64,000 bases of DNA from assembly GCA_963727755.1 (NCBI GenBank), contig CAVSHN010000010.1, positions 62,001-126,000 of the forward strand, read 5' to 3'. Every line of letters starts with the position of its first letter. The stretch's first letter is position 1. The stretch is from DASYAN01 sp963727755. GTDB lineage: Bacteria > Chloroflexota > Ktedonobacteria > Ktedonobacterales > Ktedonobacteraceae. The translations under genes were made by a program, and so were the position numbers. The notes beneath the pieces were generated by a model. That model searched no databases and was not told the DNA's origin. It saw only the letters and a list, made by a program, of their open reading frames with translations. Below, piece by piece: positions 17,490 through 25,796 of this stretch.

Positions 17490-17686
17490 GGCATCATTGT
17501 AGCAGTTTGTATTACAATGTCAAGTTCTTCTTGTTGCTCGTATTTGTATGGGAAGATCCGAGCAAGCAGGGCTGGATCAGCGAGCATGGGAGCTTCTTGG
17601 ACGAGGTCTCCAAAATCGGAGGGCGTTCGACCTCGGCGTTGAGCAATAGGGTCGAGGAACGCTTTCTTCTGCCTTTCGATGCCCAT
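17420..17686 (-). CDS. Small hypothetical protein overlapping the dikinase start
   Basis: An 88-codon frame (MGIERQKKAFLDP...) begins 8 bases after the ATP-grasp stop and overlaps the dikinase N-terminus by about 70 bases. The first 65 residues look protein-like, including ARIFPYKYEQQEELDIVIQ. No family was recognised. It may be a small gene coupled to the dikinase, or an upstream part of it displaced by a frameshift. Low certainty. Confidence 0.3.
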   Translation of the reverse strand: MGIERQKKAFLDPIAQRRGRTPSDFGDLVQEAPMLADPALLARIFPYKYEQQEELDIVIQTATMMPWMSTTSQLTPNVTSQTSRAGKS

Positions 17687-17693
17687 TTTGTGT

Positions 17694-18522
17694 TTAAGCG
17701 ATACACTCAATCTTCTTATATAATTGCGCTGCAACTGCTTCCCTCACATGCGTCGGAAAACCTGAGAAGCCAGGGATATCGTTGCTTTCCAGCAATACAT
17801 AGGAGCCATCGGTTTTTTCGAGAAAGTCGAGTGCCAAGACATCTGCTTGCAGGTGGTTTATGGCTTGGCGTGTCCATGCTTCGAGCTGTGGTGGTGCGAG
17901 GATAATCTGGTATTCTTGCGTCTGGGTATTGGCTTTCCACGTGATGCCGCGACGTGCCATCGCCCAGATTCTGGTCGCCAACAGCTAGGCAGCGAATATC
18001 CTGTGTGTAGTCGATGTAGGGTTCAAGTGTGGCATACTCACTGGTGACAAAAGCCATATCTCTGGCATCAGCCCACTGCCCCTCGTTTTCTACGCGCATC
18101 TTGCCAAATCCTCCATGAAAATTGCCCACTTTGAGAACGGCTGGAAAGTCGGGATGCAGGAGATCAAGCATCCGTTCTCCCAGCGCGACGGAGAAGGTTT
18201 GCACGGGCAATCCCGCCTCTCTCAACTCATTGAGCATCGAGAGACGATCGTATCCTTTCAAGAGAATCGCTGCCGGATTGAGGCAAGGGATGCCAGCCAT
18301 CCTGATCAACTCCAGAGCAGAACGGTGTTCTGGTTGTGGTTTGATGGCTCCGACTCGCCAGAGCACAGCATCAACGCGCAAGCTACCAGAAGTGTCAAAC
18401 ACCCATAATGTATTTTGATGATAGAGCCATGAGCTGTTCTGTATCCGACGAGAGTGGATATGGTAGCCCGGAAAATATTCCTGCCAGTCGGTTTCACCAT
18501 TGACGACGATAATATTTTTCAT
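17694..18522 (-). pseudogene. RimK-like ATP-grasp protein, single frameshift
   Basis: ATP-grasp ligases join a carboxylate to an amine through an acylphosphate. The first frame (18522, MKNIIVVNGETDW) runs through a pre-ATP-grasp domain (LELIRMAGIPCLNPA, a RimK/glutathione-synthase-like motif) and the ATP-binding segment PAVLKVGNFHGGFGKMRV. Near 17972 one extra C (CC for C) shifts the frame; the second frame continues DRIWAMARRGITWK, then ADVLALDFLE and LLESNDIPGFSGF, the metal-binding end of the fold. Joined, it is about 275 residues. It lies between an HD hydrolase and the dikinase on the same strand, and all three may be co-transcribed. Substrate unknown. Confidence 0.75.
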
Positions 18523-18617
18523 CCGTTTTGCAGAACCTCAGTTGTAGGCTGTTGAGCGCCAGCGATGTTCATTTTGAGCCCTTTTCTTGCAAAGGACAGT
18601 CTTCGTACTTTCTCACA

Positions 18618-19180
18618 TCATTCCCACTTTGACACTACCCCATCGTCATAGAGGGTGTTTGCCTTGCCAGATAATGCGGTCATGAGCGTCCTTTGCAAGA
18701 TCACTGGCGAGGTCATCAAGTTTGATATACACCTGCCAGAGTTCTTCTTGGCAATGTCTTGCAATCTGCTGAGCCATCTCTTGTTCGAGGGCTTCGTCAC
18801 GTTTTCCTTTCCAGATCTTATCAGCACAGATCCTCCAATTGTGGCGATACTTCCCTGTCCCATTGGGCATGCATGCGAGCAAAACGTGCGTATGCCTCTG
18901 GGAAGCCACACTCCTGGAGAAGTTGAGGTCCAATCTCTTCATGTTGAGTGCCAGGACCAGTCAGTTCATGAGTGACTACGGCTTTTCCTAGATCATGCGT
19001 CGCCGCACCAAAGAGCACACGCTGTTGGTCAAATTCAAGCGTGGGCCAGCAAGCTTTGAGGTACTTGATTAGTTTGAGAGCAACATCATGAACGATGGTC
19101 AGATGGGCAACCAACCTTGTGGGTGCAGCATATTTCGCCAGCAGGTCCCGAGCCTCTGGCGGGAGTTCATGGAATAGCAT
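18618..19180 (-). pseudogene. HD-domain phosphohydrolase, two likely frameshifts
   Basis: HD-domain proteins are metal-dependent phosphohydrolases. The first frame (start 19180) has LTIVHDVALKLI and FGAATHDLGKAVV, the H...HD metal ligands, then ARMHAQWD. It stops near 18821. A second frame continues LCADKIWKGKRDEALEQE to about 18650, and a third gives ANTLYDDGVVSKWE to 18618. The pieces read as one continuous chain of about 187 residues. The indels are one base each. It lies just downstream of the ATP-grasp gene's start in the same orientation. Substrate unknown. Confidence 0.7.
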
Positions 19181-19190
19181 GGGTGATCTC

Positions 19191-19526
19191 CTAATCTAAG
19201 GCTGTGCTTTGAAAATGACGGACAAGCTTACAGCGGTTGTCAGAAAGATCGATCTCTGTCTGTTCCTGGGAGGTACTTGGTTCTGAGAGATCAAGACTTT
19301 GGCAAACCTCTGTAATTCGTGGTAATTTTTCTCTCAAATCAATCCAATTTTTCAATTCCTGATTTAGAGGAAGTTTTCCTGCATCAGATAATGATTTAAG
19401 TGCAGATAGACGATTTTTTATCCTTCTTAATTCCCGAATACTTTCTATGCTGAGAATTCTTCCAAGCAACCGCTTTTGTAGCATCTTCTGTGTATGACAT
19501 ATTAAAATCGTGGGAAAACAAATCAA
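19191..19526 (-). CDS. Helical hypothetical protein fragment
   Basis: Not recognised. Residues 20-80 are Leu/Arg/Lys/Glu-rich and probably helical (SIRELRRIKNRLSALKSL). The frame's first residues (MICFPTILICHTQK) look untranslated. In the overlapping frame upstream the text NLKQVIDLFSHDFNMSYTEDATKA is more protein-like, so the true N-terminus may be in that frame with a shift near 19480. It ends 10 bases before the HD hydrolase start, which suggests co-transcription. It could be a remnant. Confidence 0.4.
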   Translation of the reverse strand: MICFPTILICHTQKMLQKRLLGRILSIESIRELRRIKNRLSALKSLSDAGKLPLNQELKNWIDLREKLPRITEVCQSLDLSEPSTSQEQTEIDLSDNRCKLVRHFQSTALD

Positions 19527-19654
19527 TCACTTGCTTCAAATTAAGAACGCGGTCCTCTCTTCAAGCATGAGTTTCTCTGTGTAGTAGAGAAGCTCGTGGA
19601 TTGCCGTTTGTGGGCATCAGTTAAAACTGTGTGACCTTTTGTTTTATGGAACAT

Positions 19655-20035
19655 TTAATAGCTTACTTCATAGAGCAATAAAATATTCGTAGTAAGTTTT
19701 ACAAAAGTACCTAAAGCAGAAGGTTCTCCTTGTGTCTCTATAGGTACAATACTATCACCAAGCCTTATAACTGCATATCCATCATCTTCGATAGATTCTA
19801 ATAACCCTGTTAAACAAAACTTATTATTTTCTGTCCCAATACTGTATTTCTCTTCAGTAGAAACAATGTCTTTTTGCCAGCAAAGTACATCTGGAATTTC
19901 AAACTCAACAATGTACTCATTATTTATTTTTGGCTTATTACCATTCCACAAAGCATTGGCGTTACCGTATTCTGTTGAAAAATTGATAGTATATCCCTGT
20001 GTTTGATTAATAAATTCTTTTATTATTATTTTCAT
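19655..20035 (-). CDS. Small hypothetical protein, immunity-like by context
   Basis: A 126-residue, acidic, beta-rich soluble protein with no signal peptide. The start at 20035 follows AGAAAGG. I recognise no family. It has EYIVEFEIPDVLCW near the middle and an Asp/Glu-rich C-terminal half. Its GC is low. It lies just downstream of a 35-bp repeat that copies the end of the toxin-like gene, in the position immunity genes take in orphan toxin/immunity cassettes. That role is inference from position and size. Confidence 0.5.
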   Translation of the reverse strand: MKIIIKEFINQTQGYTINFSTEYGNANALWNGNKPKINNEYIVEFEIPDVLCWQKDIVSTEEKYSIGTENNKFCLTGLLESIEDDGYAVIRLGDSIVPIETQGEPSALGTFVKLTTNILLLYEVSY

Positions 20036-20146
20036 AATTGCACATACCTTTCTGGGTAGTGTCTCAAAAGATTTGAATACAATTCCTCAAACGTATATAA
20101 TACCTTTGTCAGGAAAGCTACTCATCAATCCTTCTGAGACACCTTT

Positions 20147-20181
20147 TTGACCTTGCAGGTCCCTCCATGTCCATTGTGCCG
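20147..20181. repeat. 35-bp direct repeat, copy 1 (orphan toxin-end remnant)
   Basis: Matches 20937-20971 with three mismatches. On the minus strand it encodes QWTWRDLQGQ, against KWIWRDLQGQ at the end of the toxin-like protein. There is no stop after it and a stop just before, so it is a fragment of that gene's 3' end. Confidence 0.75.
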
Positions 20182-20212
20182 AACGTCATGAACATCGCAT
20201 ACATACAGCTGG

Positions 20213-20929
20213 TCAGTCTGCCTCCCACCCTTGCTTTTCAAGCTCATGCAGACAGGTCTTAAACAGCTCTGCTTCCGCCGATCCCTTTTCGATCCACAGT
20301 GACCAATAAACCGGGATGTAAAGGTCCAGCCGTCCATCATAATTCGTCAAAGTGATTTCGATCGGCGGGTGTTTAATCATCGCTTCCCGCATGGGTCCCG
20401 ACACCCAGAGTCCATCCTCTCGTTTTTCAACCGGAATGGCATGCGTTTCTGAGCCCCAGGCCATTTGGGCATACGGTTCCTGATACTCCAGAAGACGTGC
20501 TCGTGCGTAGTGCATCTTCAAAGTATCCAGTACAGGAATATACCCTTCTGGAAGCTGTTGCGCATGAGCATGTGCCAACCAGTCTGCCAAGGCTGGCAAA
20601 GTCAATTCAGGGACCTCCTTCTTGCCTGGCTTGTTCAGCCAGAAGCTCTGTGCCCATGGGGCAATAATATGGTCAGGTATATATGCTTCGCGCAGATGCC
20701 AATCTCTAATAGGGACAGGAATGTCGCGCTCGATACAGGGGAATTCACGCGGCGATCTCGCTGCCATTTCAAGCGTAACTGCGAGTGGTCGTACTACTGG
20801 CCACAGTGTGGCGAAAACTGCATTGGCAACAGCCATTAGTTCGTTGAAATCGACTTCGCTTTTCACAAAGCGGGCGAAATACAAACAATCCTCAAATAAT
20901 GCGTCTGGCAGATAGCGCCATATTTTCAT
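20213..20929 (-). CDS. Hypothetical protein coupled to the toxin-like gene, immunity-like by context
   Basis: A 238-residue soluble protein rich in Trp and Pro, with no recognised family. It starts four bases after the TAA of the toxin-like gene (20934), so translation is probably coupled, as is usual for toxin-immunity pairs. The sequence has a helical N-terminal half (VDFNELMAVANAVFATLW) and a more beta-like end (IEITLTNYDGRLDLYIPVYW). The gene is flanked by a 35-bp direct repeat (20147-20181 and 20937-20971). The immunity role is inference from position only. Confidence 0.5.
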   Translation of the reverse strand: MKIWRYLPDALFEDCLYFARFVKSEVDFNELMAVANAVFATLWPVVRPLAVTLEMAARSPREFPCIERDIPVPIRDWHLREAYIPDHIIAPWAQSFWLNKPGKKEVPELTLPALADWLAHAHAQQLPEGYIPVLDTLKMHYARARLLEYQEPYAQMAWGSETHAIPVEKREDGLWVSGPMREAMIKHPPIEITLTNYDGRLDLYIPVYWSLWIEKGSAEAELFKTCLHELEKQGWEAD

Positions 20930-20936
20930 GATGTTA

Positions 20937-20971
20937 TTGACCTTGCAGGTCCCTCCATATCCATTTGGCCG
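20937..20971. repeat. 35-bp direct repeat, copy 2 (end of the toxin-like gene)
   Basis: Second copy of the repeat at 20147-20181, here covering the last codons (KWIWRDLQGQ-stop) of the toxin-like gene. The two copies bracket the 238-residue gene, about 790 bases apart. Confidence 0.75.
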
Positions 20972-22267
20972 GAATTATACCCGGCGTTTCGTTGGTTATC
21001 TCGAAAAGTGCTTGACCATTTCGGTCAATCACGTTCAGTCGTTTGATGAATTCTATTGGCAGATCTTCATAATACTTATCTCGATGCAAATTGTCTACTG
21101 CATCTCTTAAGACATTGCGTGGGTTACCATAGGTCTTCGTCGGATCAGCAATGGAGCGTGTAATATACTCACCGTTAGCATAGTACTCCCTCATCGCATC
21201 ACCGCCCACGTAAGCCGATTCAGGAGGCCAAGGGTCAATCGCTATTGTCGCTTCTAGCTCGCCGGGTGGGAGGTGCTTGTCGGGCTCCGCACGCACGCCA
21301 TCTGGAAGCTTGTCTGCGGCGTGGTTAATGGCGTTAATCAATGCTTGACCGAGTTCTTTGAGAATAGCACCTCTTGGCGCAAGGACCTCGATTTGGTGCA
21401 AAATCTCGGGCTTCTCACCGGGTTCATCGCGTTGAACCACAATGTCGAATGATTTGGCAGAGTTGCCTAGATCCTGACCGATGTATACTTCCACAGAAGA
21501 ATCATCTACATTAGGATCATCAATATATTTTGGAGCTGGCGCTGTGCCTCAGCTAATTCCATGACGTGGCCGAACATATGATCCGCATCATGCTCGGCAA
21601 ATCGATATACCCAACGGTCAAAGCCAATAATGCGTTCTTCTTGACTGACATGCTCAATTATTTGGAACGTGTCGGCGTGTCCCTCGACATTCAGCTTCCC
21701 TTCAATCAAGAGGAGTTTCGCGTCCAGCTCAGAATAAGCGGCGCGTACAGCTGACAGGTCGGTAGGAGCAGCATTACTACTATCATCCCCATCACGCACC
21801 CCACGATTGCCCCCATCCCCGCCACCATTGCCATCACCCTGCCCGCCGTCATGTTCGCCACCATCATGTTGCTCCTCCTCCACCACCCCATCTCTGATCT
21901 CCAACATCCGCAGCCGCTGCTCTAACTCTTCTCTTGCCGCTTCTAACTCTTCTCTTGAATACCCACCATCATATTCATCACTATTTACCACGTGGTGTCC
22001 ATCTTTATCGCCACTGCCTCTCCTACTCTCATTGCCCTCGTTGAGGAGACACTCACGCAGCTGCTCAAGTTCAGCGTTGGACAGGATGCGTGTGCTGCTC
22101 AGCTCTTCAGCCCATTGCTGCAGACTCCAAGAAGCGCGGTAGGGATCGGCATCACTCTCCCTGCGTTCATCACCCATATTGCCCGGCCTCTCACGCAATA
22201 GCTCGATGGCCTCGGAGTAGATGTCGCTTGTGCTAGCGGGCTCCTTTCTCCATTGATCAGAGGGATC

Positions 22268-22479
22268 TTCGTACCTGTAGGGATCTTCGTACTTATATAG
22301 TTCTTCATATCTGTATGTATCTTCATACCTATAAGGGTCATTGTCCCTTTCTGTATTGTATGTATCTCCGTCCCATCCTGTATTGTATGTATCTTCATAC
22401 CTATAAGGGTCGTTATTCCACCCTGTATTGTAAGAATCGTCGTTCCACCCTGTATTGTAGGAATCTCCATAATCGTCAA
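22268..22479 (-). repeat. Degenerate tandem repeat coding for YNTGW and PYRYED units
   Basis: Inside the toxin-like gene, 21-33-base units encode alternating YNTGW(N/D) and (D)PYRYED blocks, about 10 units in all. The text is almost only Tyr, Asp, Asn, Glu, Arg, Thr, Gly and Trp. This is probably an extended, flexible or adhesive segment. Confidence 0.7.
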
Positions 22480-22672
22480 AATCTCCTCCCCCCCGCAAGC
22501 GCAGGACTCGTTCACCAGAGCGCAATGTGAAGTAATCGCCTTTGGTATACTGATGGGTCTGCGGACGGGTAGCAAAATCGCGTACTTTGCCATGAGGACG
22601 TGCACCATTGTGGGTTGGTGCATCAGCTTTTTGCTCTCTCCCTTCCAGGGATAATGACATTTCTTTTGGCAT

Positions 22673-23411
22673 ATCTCCTCCTTGAGGCAAGTGTCAAATC
22701 CACTTGAAAACCAGCTATATCCATCATCTGTACTCCTTTTCCTATTCAAGTGATCAATACAGAGTTTTCAACATTCTTCATGTGGTGAATATAAACTATC
22801 GCACTACGCTGACTTATCATGCATTTATTGATTAAGCGCATCCAAGGTTTTCTGATATGGACATGCCTGTCCATCTCCTCTGTGGGGATGACCAGACCCT
22901 TGGCTCTGGGAGCAGAGAGAGCCATGCCTGCACCTCGCCCGGGTGAGTTATTCGGATGAAGGGCTCTCCCGCGCTCGTGGAGACGCAGTCCTTCCTGATG
23001 AGCATCACCGAGAGACCATGTGGACTCCAGAGACACCGGGCTGTTTTCTTTGAGGATTTCACAGATGGCTGCAAAAGTGGGGAGATAGGAGCCTTCCTAA
23101 TTCGTTCCTCATATAATGATTATGATAGATTTTTATCAATATTGTCAAGTGGTTATTTTATCCATAATTACTAGCTATAAGTCGATAGTACGGTTATCAG
23201 TATGAATAGGCAAATGGAGAAACGGATGAGCGGTGAGTCTTTCCCCTGCTGATAATTAGTTATGGCACATATAGATTTTTGATCGGTCTTTGTGGTATAC
23301 TCAAATCAATAGGTTATCGAAGTGGTCTTCAACGGTGAGGACTTGGTACCTTGTTTGGTGTGATTTTTGAGTGAGATGTTATCGATACCTACTTCAGGAG
23401 GAAGAAAGACA
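22673..23411. other. Intergenic region of about 740 bp with a GC-rich patch
   Basis: Two divergent island genes flank it. The patch at about 22850-23080 is clearly GC-richer than its neighbours and has overlapping open frames on both strands, none with a good ribosome site or a known motif. It may be a fragment of an old insertion. The rest is AT-rich leader sequence. Confidence 0.4.
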
Positions 23412-23951
23412 ATGGACTATAAATGGACGAGCGGATCGTCAAACAAAAACCCAGATGCCTCAAAGAAGAGCATGGAAAAAACGCCTCAAGGTTCAAAACA
23501 AATTTCTCGGGATTTCATTCAATTGTCATCTGGACCTACGCCCGAAAATCCTGGCTTGTATGGAGGAATGAGACCAAGTGATCGGGCTAGCACAAGTGGT
23601 GATTCTGGATCAGAATATGATAAAATGGTAGATATGATGCAAAAGATGATGAATAGTTTGGATCAAGCTCACCAAAAGGTTCTAGAGTTGACTCGAGAGA
23701 GAGACGGCCTGAGAAATACCAATAGAGAGCTGACCAATCAACTGGAGCAAGCTCATCGAAAGATCAAAGAGTTGACTAACCAACCTAAACAAGCTTGTTC
23801 TGGTGAAACGTCATCTCCTCCAAGAAGAAAGCCGAGTCCACAAGCACTTCAGGCAATGGAGCAATGGATTGTAGAAAGAACTAGGCCGTGGGAGAAAGAG
23901 GAGAGAGAGGCGAGAGAAAGAGCAAAGCATAAAAAAAAGTGGTGGCAGTGA
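23412..23951 (+). CDS. Coiled-coil, low-complexity hypothetical protein
   Basis: A 179-residue hydrophilic protein. The start at 23412 (MDYKWTSGSS) follows AGGAGG. Residues 1-80 are Ser/Pro/Gly/Lys-rich and disordered; residues 85-130 form a heptad-like coiled coil (MVDMMQKMMNSLDQAHQKVL, then repeated LEQAHRKIKELTNQ-type text). The end is Glu/Arg/Lys-rich (EKEEREARERAKHKKKWW). There is no signal peptide or membrane helix. It lies between the two leader-sharing genes but on the opposite strand, and it has its own strong terminator. Function unknown. Confidence 0.65.
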   Translation: MDYKWTSGSSNKNPDASKKSMEKTPQGSKQISRDFIQLSSGPTPENPGLYGGMRPSDRASTSGDSGSEYDKMVDMMQKMMNSLDQAHQKVLELTRERDGLRNTNRELTNQLEQAHRKIKELTNQPKQACSGETSSPPRRKPSPQALQAMEQWIVERTRPWEKEEREARERAKHKKKWWQ

Positions 23952-24099
23952 GTCTGTCAAGAATTTTGTGGAAGTGGTTTGCCATCAGTGGGGAAACCTG
24001 CCAGCGAATTCAATGGCGAAGCAATTGAGAGCAGGCTTCCTAGTGGCAAATGGGCAGAGAGTCTACTTACTGACGATATTCTGAAGCTCCTTGAGATAC

Positions 24100-24150
24100 A
24101 AAAAGATCTGGCCCACTTTGGCTCTAAGCCTGTGGGCCAGATCTTTTTTC
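24100..24150. terminator. Strong rho-independent terminator
   Basis: A perfect 17-bp stem (24100-24116 with 24132-24148; AAAAAGATCTGGCCCAC and its complement) and a 15-base loop, followed by a T run. It has A's on one side and T's on the other, so it can work in both directions. It serves the coiled-coil gene (plus) and may also serve the minus gene ending at 24256. Confidence 0.9.
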
Positions 24151-24255
24151 CATCCTTCCAATCAATGATATGAACCTAGAGGCAAGCCCCAAACCCCTTT
24201 TCGCAGCAAGCAGCGGGGAGTGTGACTCGCATTTGATTCAATCAATTCGTTTTTA

Positions 24256-25071
24256 TCATCTACTAGTGCTAGCTCCTGAATCAGAATACTTAGCAAGGGT
24301 TTCCTTGAACTTCTCTATATTCTGCTTCCAAGTTTTCAGACTTGACGCACGCATTACTTCAATTTCCTTATCAATTTCCCATATACGATGAGAGTTGCGA
24401 TCCCTAAGATCTCTAGAGTCAACGCTCAAGCTAGGAGATTCTCTGTTAAAGTTATTAAGCGAGAGTCTCTGGAGCTGTTGACGTTCCAGCTCAAGCTTAG
24501 TAAGATGTTCGATGTATTCTTGCTCGCGTTTTTTATGGCGTTTTTCAGATCGTTTCCTTAAAAGGTAATTAACGCCTTTTATTATTAACTGCTCACCAGC
24601 ATGCCGCACGTTTGTCTCTAGCCGGGCTTCCTGCTGTGCAATGCCCGATACTACTCCTTGCTCGAAAGACATCAATTGGCGGTCCAAACTGAATGCATTG
24701 CCGCCGAAACCGTCCATACCTCCCTGCAAGCCAGATTTATCTGTCAGGACAAGCTTTTCAGGCCGATTTGCGTCCATTGATGCACTCATCTCAGAATCCG
24801 ATTCGCTCGAATACCCACCTGAAGATGTGTCAGAATGCCAGCTGATCTCATCAGGAACTGCTAGCTTCTTCCCCTTTCCGGCTAGTTTTTGTTCATATGC
24901 CTGCTCCCCCACTCCTTGTTGTGACAAATCATTGTGAGCTGCATACTGACAAGTCTCCCGACAAGTAGCGAAATCACTTACTCTTCTATTAGAATCAGCA
25001 ACACCTTTTGCTAGTGAATCAGATCTTTGATCTCTCCCTTCGCGGGACTGTGATATATCTTTGGTTGGCAT
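24256..25071 (-). CDS. Island protein with shared leader-like N-terminus and coiled-coil end
   Basis: The start at 25071 (MPTKDISQSREGRDQ) follows AAAGGAG at normal spacing. It has 271 residues. Residues 1-43 align without internal gaps to the toxin-like protein at 22672: both have EGR(E/D)Q, then V-DFAT and QY. Residues 70-95 are Ser/Asp/Glu-rich (SDTSSGGYSSESDSEMSAS). Then come a short Gly-rich patch, an amphipathic helix, and a Lys/Arg/Glu-rich coiled coil from about 160 to the end. There is no secretion signal of the Sec or Tat type. It could be a cargo, structural or effector protein recognised through the shared N-terminus. No family recognised. Confidence 0.65.
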   Translation of the reverse strand: MPTKDISQSREGRDQRSDSLAKGVADSNRRVSDFATCRETCQYAAHNDLSQQGVGEQAYEQKLAGKGKKLAVPDEISWHSDTSSGGYSSESDSEMSASMDANRPEKLVLTDKSGLQGGMDGFGGNAFSLDRQLMSFEQGVVSGIAQQEARLETNVRHAGEQLIIKGVNYLLRKRSEKRHKKREQEYIEHLTKLELERQQLQRLSLNNFNRESPSLSVDSRDLRDRNSHRIWEIDKEIEVMRASSLKTWKQNIEKFKETLAKYSDSGASTSR

Positions 25072-25607
25072 ATGTTCTCCTTTATAAAACATTGAAAAGT
25101 TTCTACATAAGAGAAACTAGAAGTTAGAGCTGCACTATCTGGAAAATGTACTTAAGAGTTTGAGCACATTAAGTCCTCATCGGGATACCGTCACCATCTA
25201 ATGCGACTGTACCGATTTAGGATCGATATATTTAAAATAACTTTACGAGGCAAAGTATGTCAAGTGTTATCAAATTGTTCTATCTTTGCCTATGTGCAAA
25301 ATATCCATATCATAATTTTCACCAAGGATGGATTACTGGGTAGGTTTGCGAGAGGGAAAGTAGTATACAAAAAAAATCGTACTCTTTATGATATATGGTT
25401 AACATACACTTCGTTCATCCTGTTGACTCATCCAATCACCTATGGTTCTGCTCTTTTCATTGAAAGGCCATGGTCATGACAATAGGATATCTCTATCACA
25501 CGAAGTCTAAGCAAGAGACATTAACGTGTTGAGACAATTTCGTCACGACATTTATGACTGTTTTCTGCGAGGAGAGGATGTGCTCTTTTCAATACGGTGG
25601 AATCGGC

Positions 25608-25668
25608 AAAAGGGACCCCAGTGCCCAAGCCCTAGCATTCGGACTCACCATTCATCCCCAAGGCTCTC
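25608..25668 (-). mobile_element. Solo left end of an IS200/IS605-type element (relic)
   Basis: On the complement strand, TTGGGGATGAATGG, then GGGCTTGGGCACTGGGGT, matches the left ends of the two TnpB elements in this window (CATGGGGGTGAA, GGGCTTGGGCACAGGGG). No tnpB follows. It lies about 130 bases upstream of hypA. Confidence 0.6.
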
Positions 25669-25684
25669 GGATAGGAGGATTTTT

Positions 25685-25722
25685 TTGTGACGCGTTTGTG
25701 ATAGAATAGACTATTATTGTGA
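25685..25722. promoter_or_regulatory. Three phased TTGTGA boxes upstream of hypA
   Basis: TTGTGA occurs at 25685, 25696 and 25717, so at steps of 11 and 21 bases (one and two helical turns). TGTGA is the half-site type of CRP/FNR regulators. A hyp activator site is possible; this is inference. Confidence 0.35.
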
Positions 25723-25796
25723 TCTGAAGACGCCTCTTATTGAGTATTATTGAGGTGCTATCTTCCCTAGAGTGTAATATAGGAGGAATTTTTAGT

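Larger units (their letters stand above)
20934..22672 (-). pseudogene. Multidomain toxin-like protein with leader-like N-terminus and Tyr-rich repeats, one frameshift
   Basis: The start at 22672 (MPKEMSLSLEGREQK) follows AAGGAGGAG. Residues 1-43 match the N-terminus of the gene at 25071. Then comes a repeat zone (YNTGW and PYRYED units, 22268-22479), a helical part (EELEAAREELEQRLRMLE), a Gly/Asp/His-rich linker and a folded segment ending VMELAE. Near 21530 the frame shifts by one base into GTAPAPKYIDDPNVDD, and a C-terminal domain of about 185 residues follows (SFDIVVQRDEPGEKPEILH, then VLAPRGAILKELGQALINA), which resembles restriction-endonuclease-fold toxins only in outline. Joined length is about 580 residues. 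It is followed after four bases by an immunity-like gene. The toxin call is inference from architecture; no catalytic motif is certain. Confidence 0.55.
25093..25796. other. Intergenic region of about 700 bp upstream of the hyp genes
   Basis: It holds AT-rich leader sequence of the 25071 gene, a relic of an IS200/IS605 left end (25608-25668), and the hyp operon promoter region with three TTGTGA boxes. A 92-codon frame at 25201-25479 has no ribosome site or familiar motif and is not called. Confidence 0.5.

Noticed and set aside
22268..22479. Possible CRISPR array
   Set aside because: The repeats are degenerate, have no unique spacers and are in frame within a protein-coding gene.
22746..23074. 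Overlapping frames in a GC-rich patch, possible transposase fragment
   Set aside because: Several frames are open at once because of base composition; none shows a transposase motif.
23979..24173. 64-codon frame after the coiled-coil gene
   Set aside because: It runs through the strong terminator stem and has no ribosome site.
25201..25479. 92-codon frame upstream of hyp
   Set aside because: AT-rich, no ribosome site, no recognisable motif.
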